From an uncultured Sulfitobacter sp. (GTDB taxonomy: Bacteria; Pseudomonadota; Alphaproteobacteria; Rhodobacterales; Rhodobacteraceae), in assembly GCA_947492925.1 (NCBI GenBank), contig CANLOQ010000003.1, positions 1-64,000 on the forward strand: a DNA stretch of 64,000 nucleotides, written 5' to 3'. The notes under the pieces are model-generated. The model saw nothing but the letters and a program-made list of their open reading frames with translations. It searched no databases and was not told the origin of the DNA. The translations under genes were made by a program, and so were the position numbers. The first letter of the stretch is position 1, and every line of letters begins with the position of its first letter. Below, in pieces: positions 57,153-64,000 of this stretch.

Positions 57153-57971
57153 ATGTCGTTGTCTCGTATTTTTGCGGCTCTTATCTGCTGCGGCGCACCG
57201 GTGGTCGCATCCGCGCACGAATTCTGGATCGAACCGCAGTCCTATCAGGTAGGTTCTGGAGAGACGCTACAGGCAGATTTCAAGAACGGCCAGATGTTCA
57301 AAGGAAATTCGCTGTCTTATTTCGAGCGCAGCTCTGCCCGCTTTGAGATGATCGCCGGAGGTGAGGTGATAACGCTTGAGCCGCGCGCCGGTGACGCCCC
57401 TGCTCTGAATGTGACGGCACCCATTGATGACGGCCTGGTGGTTGTCATTCACGAAACGACACCGTCAAAACTGACGTACAAGGAATGGGAGAAATTCCAG
57501 AAGTTTGCCGCGCGCAAGGACTTCGCGCAGGCGGAGGCGGATCATGTCGCGGCAGGCTGGTCGCAGTCGCGCTTTCGCGAAGTGTACACCCGCCATGCCA
57601 AAGCCTTATTGGCCGTAGGTATGGGGTCGGGCAGCGATATGTCGACCGGAATGGTGACAGAGTTTGTGGCACTTTCAAATCCTTACGCGGAAAAATTCGA
57701 CAATAACATGAAGGTAAAGGTGCTCTACGAGAATGCCCCCAGACCGGACGCACAGGTCGAGGTTTTTGACCGCGCGCCGGATGATACCGTGACCATTCAC
57801 CTGCACCGCACCGATGCACAAGGCGTGGCGAGCATCCCGGTTCAGCCCGGGCACGATTACTTGTTTGATGCGGTCGTGCTGCGCCCTGCACCTGATGCCA
57901 GCACCGCTGAGGATGCTATCGTATGGGAAACGCTCTGGGCGGCGCTGACCTTTAGCGTTCCGGCACAATAG
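57153..57971 (+). CDS. DUF4198 exported protein, probable metal-uptake partner
   Basis: A 272-aa exported protein: signal peptide MSLSRIFAALICCGAPVVASA, mature N-terminus HEFWIEPQSYQV. The A-H-[ED]-F-W-[IL]-E-P start and an Ig-like/carboxypeptidase-regulatory-like C-terminal domain fit DUF4198, found with Ni/Co transport systems. AAAGGG lies about eight bases upstream of the ATG at 57153. It is divergent from the HupE-like gene with at most 22 bases between start codons and is followed six bases later by the pseudouridine kinase gene. Confidence 0.85.
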   Translation: MSLSRIFAALICCGAPVVASAHEFWIEPQSYQVGSGETLQADFKNGQMFKGNSLSYFERSSARFEMIAGGEVITLEPRAGDAPALNVTAPIDDGLVVVIHETTPSKLTYKEWEKFQKFAARKDFAQAEADHVAAGWSQSRFREVYTRHAKALLAVGMGSGSDMSTGMVTEFVALSNPYAEKFDNNMKVKVLYENAPRPDAQVEVFDRAPDDTVTIHLHRTDAQGVASIPVQPGHDYLFDAVVLRPAPDASTAEDAIVWETLWAALTFSVPAQ

Positions 57972-57977
57972 TTTGTC

Positions 57978-58862
57978 ATGACGCAAACACCTGACATTCT
58001 TTGCATCGGTTCCGTATTATGGGACGTGATCGGACGTTCTGAAAACGCGATGCGTCAGGGCTCCGACATGCCCGGACGCATCACGCAATTGCCGGGCGGT
58101 GTTGCATTGAACATCGGGATGGCGCTGGCGCGCTTCGGGTTGCGTCCTGCGTTGCTCAGCGCCGTTGGCCGCGATGTTCAGGGCGATGCCTTGATTGATG
58201 CCTGCCGGACGCGTGGATTGATGACTGAATATATCTATCGGTCCGAAGATCTGCCAACAGATAAATATATGGCTGTCGAAGGCACCAACGGGTTGATTGC
58301 CGCGATTGCGGACGCTCATTCGCTTGAGGCTGCGGGCGACAAGATATTGCGCGCCCTGACCGACGGTAGCCTGCCAGCGCCCTATATTGGTGCAGTGGCG
58401 CTTGACGGAAACCTGACCCTTGATTTGCTAAGCGAGATCGCCCGCAGTCCGCTCCTGGAAAAGGCCGATTTGCGGGTGGCCCCCGCGTCTCCGGGCAAGG
58501 CGCTGCGGCTGAAACCTTTCATGCAATCAGGGCGCGGAACCTTGTATGTGAACCTCGAAGAGGCTGGATTGCTGTGCGAGGCGTCTTTTGAAAATTCCGC
58601 TGAGGCCGCGCGCGGTATGCTGTCCCGCGGCGCCCACCGGGCGGTTGTGACAAACGGCAGCGATCCCGCGAGCGTTGCCTATGACGACCGTGTTTTGACG
58701 GAAAATCCGCCAGTGGTCCACGTTGCACGGGTGACAGGGGCCGGCGACACCTTTATGGCCTCCCATATCGCCGCCGAACGCCGCGGCAAATCAACCGCCG
58801 AGGCGCTGCACGATGCGCTTCAGTCCGCAGCCCTATATGTCTCAGGAGAGACCAAGATATGA
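57978..58862 (+). CDS. psuK: PfkB-family pseudouridine kinase
   Basis: A 294-aa ribokinase-like sugar kinase: N-terminal GSVLWDVIGR, LPGGVALNIGMALARFG motif and C-terminal VTGAGDTFMASH containing the catalytic aspartate. The 4-bp overlap with psuG identifies it as pseudouridine kinase, which makes pseudouridine 5'-phosphate for PsuG. Confidence 0.9.
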   Translation: MTQTPDILCIGSVLWDVIGRSENAMRQGSDMPGRITQLPGGVALNIGMALARFGLRPALLSAVGRDVQGDALIDACRTRGLMTEYIYRSEDLPTDKYMAVEGTNGLIAAIADAHSLEAAGDKILRALTDGSLPAPYIGAVALDGNLTLDLLSEIARSPLLEKADLRVAPASPGKALRLKPFMQSGRGTLYVNLEEAGLLCEASFENSAEAARGMLSRGAHRAVVTNGSDPASVAYDDRVLTENPPVVHVARVTGAGDTFMASHIAAERRGKSTAEALHDALQSAALYVSGETKI

Positions 58863-59779
58863 CATCCTTTCCCCTTACCTTCAGCGCAGAAGTGGCCGAG
58901 GCCCGCGCGGCCGGAACGCCGATCGTAGCGCTGGAAAGCACAATCATTACCCACGGGATGCCTTATCCGCAAAACCTTGAGGTCGCACGACAGGTGGAGG
59001 CGGACGTGCGGGCGGCCGGGGCGACCCCTGCAACCATCGCCGTGATCGACGGTGCGCTGCATGTGGGGCTGGATCCGGAGCGTCTGACAGAGCTTGCTCA
59101 GGCCAAGGGTGTGGCCAAGCTGAGCCGTGCAGATATGGCCGTTTGCATCGCGTCGGGCCGCACGGGTGCCACCACTGTGGCGGCAACGATGATTGCGGCG
59201 CAATTGGCGGGGATCGCGGTTTTTGCCACCGGCGGCATCGGCGGTGTCCACAAAGGCGCCGAAAACAGCTTTGATATTTCCGCTGATTTGATGGAATTGG
59301 CCCAGACGCAGGTTACCGTCGTGGCAGCCGGGGCCAAAGCGATACTTGACGTGGCAAAGACCCTTGAAGTGCTGGAAACCCAAGGTGTCCCGGTGATCGC
59401 TGTCGGACAGGACAGTTTTCCGGCATTCTGGTCGGCAAGCTCTCCTTTGAAAGCGCCGCTTCGGCTGGACGACCCGGCAGACATCGCGCGCGCCCACATG
59501 ACCCGTGCCGCAATGGGTTTGCCCGGTGGGCAGCTGATCGCCAACCCGATCCCCAAAGCAGACGAGATACCGGCAGCGGAACTGGCACCGGTCATCGCAC
59601 AGGCACAGGCCGATGCCCTGCGCCACGGCATCGCGGGCAAATCCGTAACACCCTATCTGCTCCAACGGATTTTCGAGCTGACCGAAGGCCGGTCCCTGAC
59701 GGCCAATATCGCACTGGTGCGCAACAATGCCCGGCTTGCGGCGGCAATTGCGGCGGCGCTGACAACAGCGCATGCATGA
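58859..59779 (+). CDS. psuG: Pseudouridine-5'-phosphate glycosidase
   Basis: A 306-aa PsuG enzyme that splits pseudouridine 5'-phosphate into uracil and ribose 5-phosphate. Diagnostic segments include VALESTIITHGMPYPQN near residue 23, a metal/substrate region KLSRADMAVCIASGRTGATTVAATM near 88, FATGGIGGVHKGAE near 120 and a late GKSVTPYLL stretch. The ATG overlaps the psuK stop (ATGA). The two enzymes recycle modified RNA nucleoside. Confidence 0.95.
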   Translation: MTSFPLTFSAEVAEARAAGTPIVALESTIITHGMPYPQNLEVARQVEADVRAAGATPATIAVIDGALHVGLDPERLTELAQAKGVAKLSRADMAVCIASGRTGATTVAATMIAAQLAGIAVFATGGIGGVHKGAENSFDISADLMELAQTQVTVVAAGAKAILDVAKTLEVLETQGVPVIAVGQDSFPAFWSASSPLKAPLRLDDPADIARAHMTRAAMGLPGGQLIANPIPKADEIPAAELAPVIAQAQADALRHGIAGKSVTPYLLQRIFELTEGRSLTANIALVRNNARLAAAIAAALTTAHA

Positions 59780-59885
59780 TAAGACAGCAGGGCGGCTGAT
59801 TTTGCCCTGCAAATCCAGCCAGAGCATTGTGGCGCTGTGTCAAACCTCTTACCTATGCTCTGTGTAACACCGGATCTGTCTTGCC

Positions 59886-60644
59886 ATGAACACCCCTTTC
59901 GACATTGAGCCCGCAACCCCGCGTCGGACCCTGATCGGGTCTTTGCGGGCCTCGTTCCTGACGGGGCTGGTTGTGATCGCGCCCGTCGGGCTGACGATCT
60001 GGCTGATCTGGTCTGTCGTCGGGTGGATCGACGGTTTTGTGTTGCCGCTCGTTCCCTCGGCGTATCATCCGGACCGGATGTTGCAGGATTTCTTTGGCCT
60101 TGACCCATCCTCGCAGATCAACGTGCGCGGCCTGGGTGTGGTCATATTCCTGATCTTCACCGTGCTGGTGGGCTGGATCGCCAAGGGTTTCATCGGCCGG
60201 TCACTGATCCGGTTTGCGGAAAGTCTGGTCGAACGTACACCGGTGGTGCGCACCATCTATTCGGGGATCAAACAGATTTCCGAAACGATTTTTGCCCAAT
60301 CCGAACGCAGTTTCGAAAAGGCCTGCCTGATCGAATATCCCCGCAAGGGGATCTGGGCGCTTGGCTTTATCTCTACTGACGCGAAAGGAGAGATCAGAGC
60401 CAAGACCGGAGAGCCGGACGAAGACATCGTATCTGTCTTTTTGCCCACGACCCCGAATCCGACGTCAGGCTTCCTTTTGTTTTTTCCAAAGTCCGATGTG
60501 ATCGAACTTGATATGAGCGTCGAGGATTCCGCAAAGCTCGTGATTTCCGCCGGCCTTGTCTATCCGCCCGACCGCATCAACCGTGATCAGGCCGATGTGC
60601 TTGAACTGGCAGACAAGATCGCAAAGGACGAAGACGCAAGCTGA
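59886..60644 (+). CDS. DUF502-family membrane protein
   Basis: A 252-aa protein with two transmembrane helices (about residues 24-50 and 82-102) and a soluble C-terminal domain with the family pattern V-E-R-T-P-V-V-R-T-I-Y-S-G-I-K-Q and a V-F-L-P-T-T-P-N-P-T-S-G motif. The function is unknown in bacteria. A TTG-to-ATG spaced start with weak ribosome-binding site; gene order around it is not conserved in any way I can use. Confidence 0.92.
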   Translation: MNTPFDIEPATPRRTLIGSLRASFLTGLVVIAPVGLTIWLIWSVVGWIDGFVLPLVPSAYHPDRMLQDFFGLDPSSQINVRGLGVVIFLIFTVLVGWIAKGFIGRSLIRFAESLVERTPVVRTIYSGIKQISETIFAQSERSFEKACLIEYPRKGIWALGFISTDAKGEIRAKTGEPDEDIVSVFLPTTPNPTSGFLLFFPKSDVIELDMSVEDSAKLVISAGLVYPPDRINRDQADVLELADKIAKDEDAS

Positions 60645-60661
60645 TTGGCGTGGCCCCCGGG

Positions 60662-61711
60662 TCAGGCAAACATGGCGCGCAGATCAACGCTGCCCTTCTT
60701 ACCGATGCTGGATTTATGTTGCGCCAGAAAAGTCTCTGCAGCTTTCTGACCGGCGGCTTTCAGGGTCGATATCACAACTGGGTTCGGCACCGTTTTGGTG
60801 GTGACTGAAAGCTGTTCCATCAGGTCATCATCAGCGATCATATGCACGCGCACCCGGCTCATCGCGCCTTCGGGTATCGTGCCGTTGTCCAGCAGACGTT
60901 GCACAAATTCAATTGCGCGCAATTCGCGCAGCAGGCTTGTGTTAAAGCTGATTTCGTTGATCCTGTTCTGAATCTGCTTTGGCGTTGTGGGAATGTCTTC
61001 GCGTTCAAGCGGGTTAATGTTGATGATGACAATGTCATCGGGCATCGCACCATTATAAAGCGGAAAAAGGGCCGGATTCCCGGTATAGCCACCATCCCAG
61101 AACGCCTCTTTCTGGCCGGTTTCAGCATCGTCAATCTCGACCGCCTGAAAAAGTGTCGGAAGACAGGCCGACGCCATGATTGCATCCGGGCCAATCTCAT
61201 CCCCGGAAAAAACCCTGATCTTGCCGTTGCGCACCCGCGTGGCGCAGATGAACAGGAGCGGTGCAACGGAGTTACAGACGCGGTCATAGTCGAAGCGACT
61301 GACAATATCGGTCAGCGGGTTGCGATAGAACGGTCCGTAGACATAGGGCGACGTGAGGTTCGAAACCGCATCCGACATCAGGACAGGCCAGCTGAGTTCC
61401 ATTGCCTGGGACAGGGCACCGATGCCGAATGGGGCCATCCAGGCGTTCATTCGCAAATCTGAGACGCCCGCCACCTGAGTCCAGAGCCATTCAAGGTTCT
61501 CGCGTGCACCCTCGGCCCCGCCGGTGACCCACCCGGCCTTGAGGGCCGCACCATTCAACGCCCCGGCAGAGGTGCCGGAGATGCCGCAGATTTCGATGTC
61601 ATCTTCCTGCAACAGGCGGTCGAGCGCGCCCCAGGTGAACGCACCATGCGCGCCGCCCCCTTGCAGGGCGAGGTTGATCTTGAGCTTGCGGGACTTGGGT
61701 GATTTGGCCAT
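60662..61711 (-). CDS. Patatin-like phospholipase/acyl hydrolase
   Basis: A 349-aa patatin-domain protein: oxyanion loop LALQGGGAHGAF (residues 14-25), nucleophile S48 in ISGTSAGALNG and catalytic D206 in FWDGGYTGNP form the Ser-Asp dyad. It has no signal peptide, so it acts in the cytoplasm on lipid or polymer esters. It lies six bases after the 3-hydroxybutyrate dehydrogenase gene; a role in mobilising polyhydroxybutyrate or its granule surface is a reasonable inference but unproven. Confidence 0.9.
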   Translation of the reverse strand: MAKSPKSRKLKINLALQGGGAHGAFTWGALDRLLQEDDIEICGISGTSAGALNGAALKAGWVTGGAEGARENLEWLWTQVAGVSDLRMNAWMAPFGIGALSQAMELSWPVLMSDAVSNLTSPYVYGPFYRNPLTDIVSRFDYDRVCNSVAPLLFICATRVRNGKIRVFSGDEIGPDAIMASACLPTLFQAVEIDDAETGQKEAFWDGGYTGNPALFPLYNGAMPDDIVIININPLEREDIPTTPKQIQNRINEISFNTSLLRELRAIEFVQRLLDNGTIPEGAMSRVRVHMIADDDLMEQLSVTTKTVPNPVVISTLKAAGQKAAETFLAQHKSSIGKKGSVDLRAMFA

Positions 61712-61717
61712 CGGACG

Positions 61718-62503
61718 TCAGAGTGCTGTCCAGCCGCCATCGACACTGATCGTTGTGCCGGTGATCTGTGACGCCGCATCCGAGCACAGGAACGTCGCGG
61801 TGCCGCCGATCTGCTCTACTGTGGCAAATTCCTTCGACGGCTGCCGCTCCAGGATCACCTTCTCTTTCGCTTCCTCCTCGGTCATGCCGTATTTTTCAGC
61901 CGTATCCGGGATTTGCGATTCTACAAGCGGCGTCAGTACATAGCCGGGACATATCGCGTTGCATGTGATCGGCTCTTTCGCTGTTTCAAGCGCGGTCACT
62001 TTGGTCAGCCCGACGACGCCGTGCTTGGCCGTGACATAGGCCGATTTGAAAGGGGATGCGGTCAACCCGTGGGCAGAGGCCACATTGATCACCCTGCCCC
62101 AACCGAACTGGCGCATCTTCGGCAGCGCGGCGGCCGTTGTGTGAAAAGCCGAGGACATGTTGATCGCGATGATTGCGTCCCACTTGTCCTGCGGAAATTC
62201 CGGGATTGGTGCCACATGCTGAATCCCGGCGTTATTGACCAGAATATCGCAGCGGCCCGCTTGCGTGATCAGGTTGCGGCACTGCTCGCCCTTTGACATG
62301 TCGGCCTGAATGTAGCGGGCGTTGACCCCGGTTTCATCTGCAATCTTCTGCGCCAGCGCGTGATCGTCCTCTGCGTCGGAGTAGGAGTTCAGCACGATAT
62401 CGGCACCTGCACGGGCAAATTCCCACGCGATGCCCAGACCAATGCCTGAATTGGACCCGGTGATGACGGCCGTTTTGCCCGCGAGATCGATTTCATAAGC
62501 CAT
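61718..62503 (-). CDS. bdhA: 3-hydroxybutyrate dehydrogenase
   Basis: A 261-aa short-chain dehydrogenase oxidising D-3-hydroxybutyrate to acetoacetate with NAD+. Cofactor motif TGSNSGIG is at residues 15-22, NNAG near 90, catalytic Ser (NVASAHGLTAS), Tyr and Lys (SAYVTAKHG) in the middle, and a C-terminal QITGTTISVDGGWTAL typical of BdhA. GAAGGA precedes the ATG. It is first in an operon with the patatin gene, downstream of a terminated transcript. Confidence 0.93.
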   Translation of the reverse strand: MAYEIDLAGKTAVITGSNSGIGLGIAWEFARAGADIVLNSYSDAEDDHALAQKIADETGVNARYIQADMSKGEQCRNLITQAGRCDILVNNAGIQHVAPIPEFPQDKWDAIIAINMSSAFHTTAAALPKMRQFGWGRVINVASAHGLTASPFKSAYVTAKHGVVGLTKVTALETAKEPITCNAICPGYVLTPLVESQIPDTAEKYGMTEEEAKEKVILERQPSKEFATVEQIGGTATFLCSDAASQITGTTISVDGGWTAL

Positions 62504-62605
62504 GCTGATGTTCCTTCAAATTGCTGCGCCTGCATCATGTAGTGCGGCACCGCCGAATGGAATGCACGAAATCGGTATCATTTGCGCCACGCCGCCCGTA
62601 CGACC

Positions 62606-62635
62606 AAAAAAAAACGCCAGCACGAAGCTGGCGTT
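62606..62635 (-). terminator. Intrinsic terminator with nine T, no upstream protein gene
   Basis: Minus strand AACGCCAGC pairs perfectly with GCTGGCGTT around loop TTCGT and is followed by a run of nine T (62606-62614, two inside the stem). The plus strand lacks a T tract, so the orientation is clear. No minus-strand coding gene ends nearby. Confidence 0.92.
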
Positions 62636-62682
62636 AAGTTATTGAGGCAGGTTTCATACAGGCAAGAAACCTATCGAGCAGT
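62606..62682 (-). ncRNA. Predicted small RNA or terminated leader RNA upstream of bdhA
   Basis: On the minus strand a promoter (62689-62717) is followed by about 77 bases without a gene and a strong intrinsic terminator (62606-62635). The predicted RNA contains a 5' hairpin, AGGTTTC pairing with GAAACCT around a 10-base loop (62649-62672), then a single-stranded stretch and the terminator stem-loop. No open reading frame of note fits. It may be a trans-acting small RNA, or a leader whose readthrough controls bdhA 100 bases downstream. The 5' end is estimated from the -10. Confidence 0.6.
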
Positions 62683-62688
62683 GGCACC

Positions 62689-62717
62689 TTTATAAGAGAT
62701 CATCCGCCCGTCGCCAA
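62689..62717 (-). promoter_or_regulatory. Predicted promoter of the small RNA or bdhA leader
   Basis: TTGGCG (62712-62717) and TATAAA (62689-62694) are separated by exactly 17 bases on the minus strand. Both hexamers are close to the sigma-70 consensus. Transcription would start near 62682. Confidence 0.6.
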
Positions 62718-62796
62718 GAAGAAAGTTTGAACTGGACGCACAGCGCCATTAACCATAGGCCCAAGAAAACAAGGGCAGTGCGGGATTGTTTCGAAT

Positions 62797-64000
62797 ATGG
62801 CCAAGAATATTTTCCAAAAACTGCGGGGCGTTGCAGCGGTTTCTTCACTGATTCTAATAACTGGGATGGCGCAGTCTGAACCCCGACACGGGCTATCTAT
62901 GTACGGAGACCCGGGATTACCACCGGATTTTGTGTCTCTGCCCTATGCGAACCCCGATGCGCCCAAAGGTGGCGCGATCACGTTGGGTAACACCGGCGGG
63001 TTTGACAGTCTCAATCCGTTCGTGCGCAAAGGCACGGTGCCTTGGCAACTGCGTTTTTTCACACACGAAAGCCTGATGGGCCGGTCGTGGGATGAACCGT
63101 TCGCGCTTTACGGTCTTTTGGCCGAATCGGTAGAGGTTCCCGATTCTCGCGCTTGGGTTGAATTCACGCTGAGGAAAGAGGCGCGCTTTTCCGATGGTAC
63201 GCCTGTCACGGTCGACGATGTGATCTTTTCGTACACCCTTCTGGGTACGGAAGGACACCCCCGCTACCACGGCCTTTACCGTCAAATCGAGAAGATTGAG
63301 GCGACAGGACCGCGCAAGATCAGGTTTACCTTCAATACGGACAACCGTGAACTGGCGCTTTTGGCAGGCATGCGGCCGATCCTCAGCCGTGCCCAGTGGG
63401 AAGGCAAGGATTTCGCCAATGCGCCCCTGTCCGAAATTCCGCTTGGCACCGGCCCCTATAGGGTCAGCGATTATGATGCAGGCCGCCGTGTGGTGCTGAC
63501 GCGAAATCCGGATTACTGGGGTGCGGAAGTGCCGTTTCGGCGCGGCACACATAACTTTGATCAGATCACGCTGGACTTCTACGGCGATGCCAATGTTCTG
63601 TTTGAGGCGTTCAAAGCCGGTGAGATTTCCGCAGGCCGCGAATTTAATGCCGAATTATGGGCCACACAGTACAACTTTCCTGCGGTGCAGCGCGGCGAGG
63701 TTGTTAAATCAACTTTCCCGCACCGCAAACCTTCGGGCATGACCGGTTTTGTGATCAATACACGACGTGCGCCTTTTGATGATATCCGCGTGCGCGATGC
63801 GCTGATACATGCGTTCAATTTTGAGTATATCAACGAGACGCTTACAGGCGGTGCCCTGCCCCGCATCACATCGTATTTCTCAAACTCTGATCTGGCCATG
63901 CGGCCCGGCGCAGCAGCACCTGATGTGGCCAAGCTGCTAGAACCCTTTCAGGGTGATCTGCCGCCCGGCACCATTGAAGGGTATGCCCTGCCCGTCTCGG
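62797..64000 (+). CDS. YejA-like ABC transporter substrate-binding protein (family 5), C-terminus outside the window
   Basis: The first 401 codons of an exported solute-binding protein. MAKNIFQKLRGVAAVSSLILITGMAQS is the signal peptide. The mature start EPRHGLSMYGDPGLPPDF, then YANPDAPKGGAI and FDSLNPFVRKG, match the YejA/oligopeptide-microcin C type of family 5 binding proteins. The frame is open to the window end, so permease genes (YejB/E/F type) may follow outside. ATG is at 62797-62799. Confidence 0.93.
   Translation, partial: MAKNIFQKLRGVAAVSSLILITGMAQSEPRHGLSMYGDPGLPPDFVSLPYANPDAPKGGAITLGNTGGFDSLNPFVRKGTVPWQLRFFTHESLMGRSWDEPFALYGLLAESVEVPDSRAWVEFTLRKEARFSDGTPVTVDDVIFSYTLLGTEGHPRYHGLYRQIEKIEATGPRKIRFTFNTDNRELALLAGMRPILSRAQWEGKDFANAPLSEIPLGTGPYRVSDYDAGRRVVLTRNPDYWGAEVPFRRGTHNFDQITLDFYGDANVLFEAFKAGEISAGREFNAELWATQYNFPAVQRGEVVKSTFPHRKPSGMTGFVINTRRAPFDDIRVRDALIHAFNFEYINETLTGGALPRITSYFSNSDLAMRPGAAAPDVAKLLEPFQGDLPPGTIEGYALPVS

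Noticed and set aside
59788-59811. GCAGGGC/GCCCTGC hairpin after psuG
   Set aside because: A real 7-bp symmetry but without a T tract; not enough to call a terminator.

Overview
The window is chromosomal DNA from an alphaproteobacterium of the order Rhodobacterales, most likely the marine Roseobacter group. The genus cannot be fixed from sequence alone. Evidence includes the GC-rich genes, the iscR-nifS-sufB-sufC-sufD-sufS operon with two embedded membrane proteins, an IscR with a single cysteine, cckA close to recA, a GAAC-N7-GAAC LexA box in front of recA, a TTAA-N7-TTAA CtrA-type box in front of cckA, a homodimeric-type isocitrate dehydrogenase and a zwf-pgl-pgi operon. Most of the window is housekeeping DNA. 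The accessory-looking part is the left end.

Layout. 1-6151 (minus) is the N-terminal 2050 codons of a giant repeat adhesin that runs off the window. An 876-bp AT-rich stretch with no convincing gene and a tRNA-Arg(CCG) follow. 7149-15972 (minus) is the iron-sulfur assembly operon: iscR, a NifS/IscS-type desulfurase, sufB, a 64-aa membrane protein, an FkbM methyltransferase, sufC, sufD, two YIP1-like membrane proteins and sufS. Nearly all genes are joined by 1- to 4-base overlaps, and an Irr/ICE-like palindrome overlaps the predicted promoter. 16151-22982 (plus) holds a hydrolase/unknown/HD trio, icd, an Lrp regulator, an SMR pump, an MscS channel and typA. 23094-33242 is mostly minus strand (alaS, recA, cckA, an RsmB-like methyltransferase, guaB), with a sulfotransferase-like gene between recA and cckA. 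33377-37430 (plus) holds a ureohydrolase, a RACo-like corrinoid-protein activator and a methyltransferase. tRNA-Gly(CCC) follows, then a DMT transporter whose reading frame runs into the tRNA antisense. 38560-47702 holds acyl-CoA ligase, thioesterase, acetyltransferase, pgi-pgl-zwf, an orphan radical SAM protein, a DUF2855 protein and usg. 47892-57971 holds gyrA, two tandem paralogous small exported proteins of unknown family, an M32 carboxypeptidase, heme A synthase, a TrmJ-like methyltransferase, a ThiE/TenI-like protein, and a HupE/UreJ-like and DUF4198 pair. The right end holds the pseudouridine catabolism pair, a DUF502 protein, a patatin plus 3-hydroxybutyrate dehydrogenase pair, a probable unannotated small RNA or attenuator leader, and the start of a YejA-like binding protein.

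The most interesting observations are: (1) a complete promoter-hairpin-terminator unit on the minus strand at 62606-62717 with no gene inside it, which is either a small RNA or a terminated leader of the bdhA-patatin operon; (2) the adhesin architecture, with an embedded EF-hand loop and six near-identical consecutive domains, beside an AT-rich segment at a tRNA 3' end; (3) unexplained genes inside the Suf operon; (4) the tandem small two-cysteine proteins after gyrA; (5) an orphan radical SAM protein with a six-cysteine C-terminus; (6) several operator-like palindromes (CtrA, LexA, ICE, LacI/GntR-type, Lrp-type). All readings were made by eye. No database search was run.
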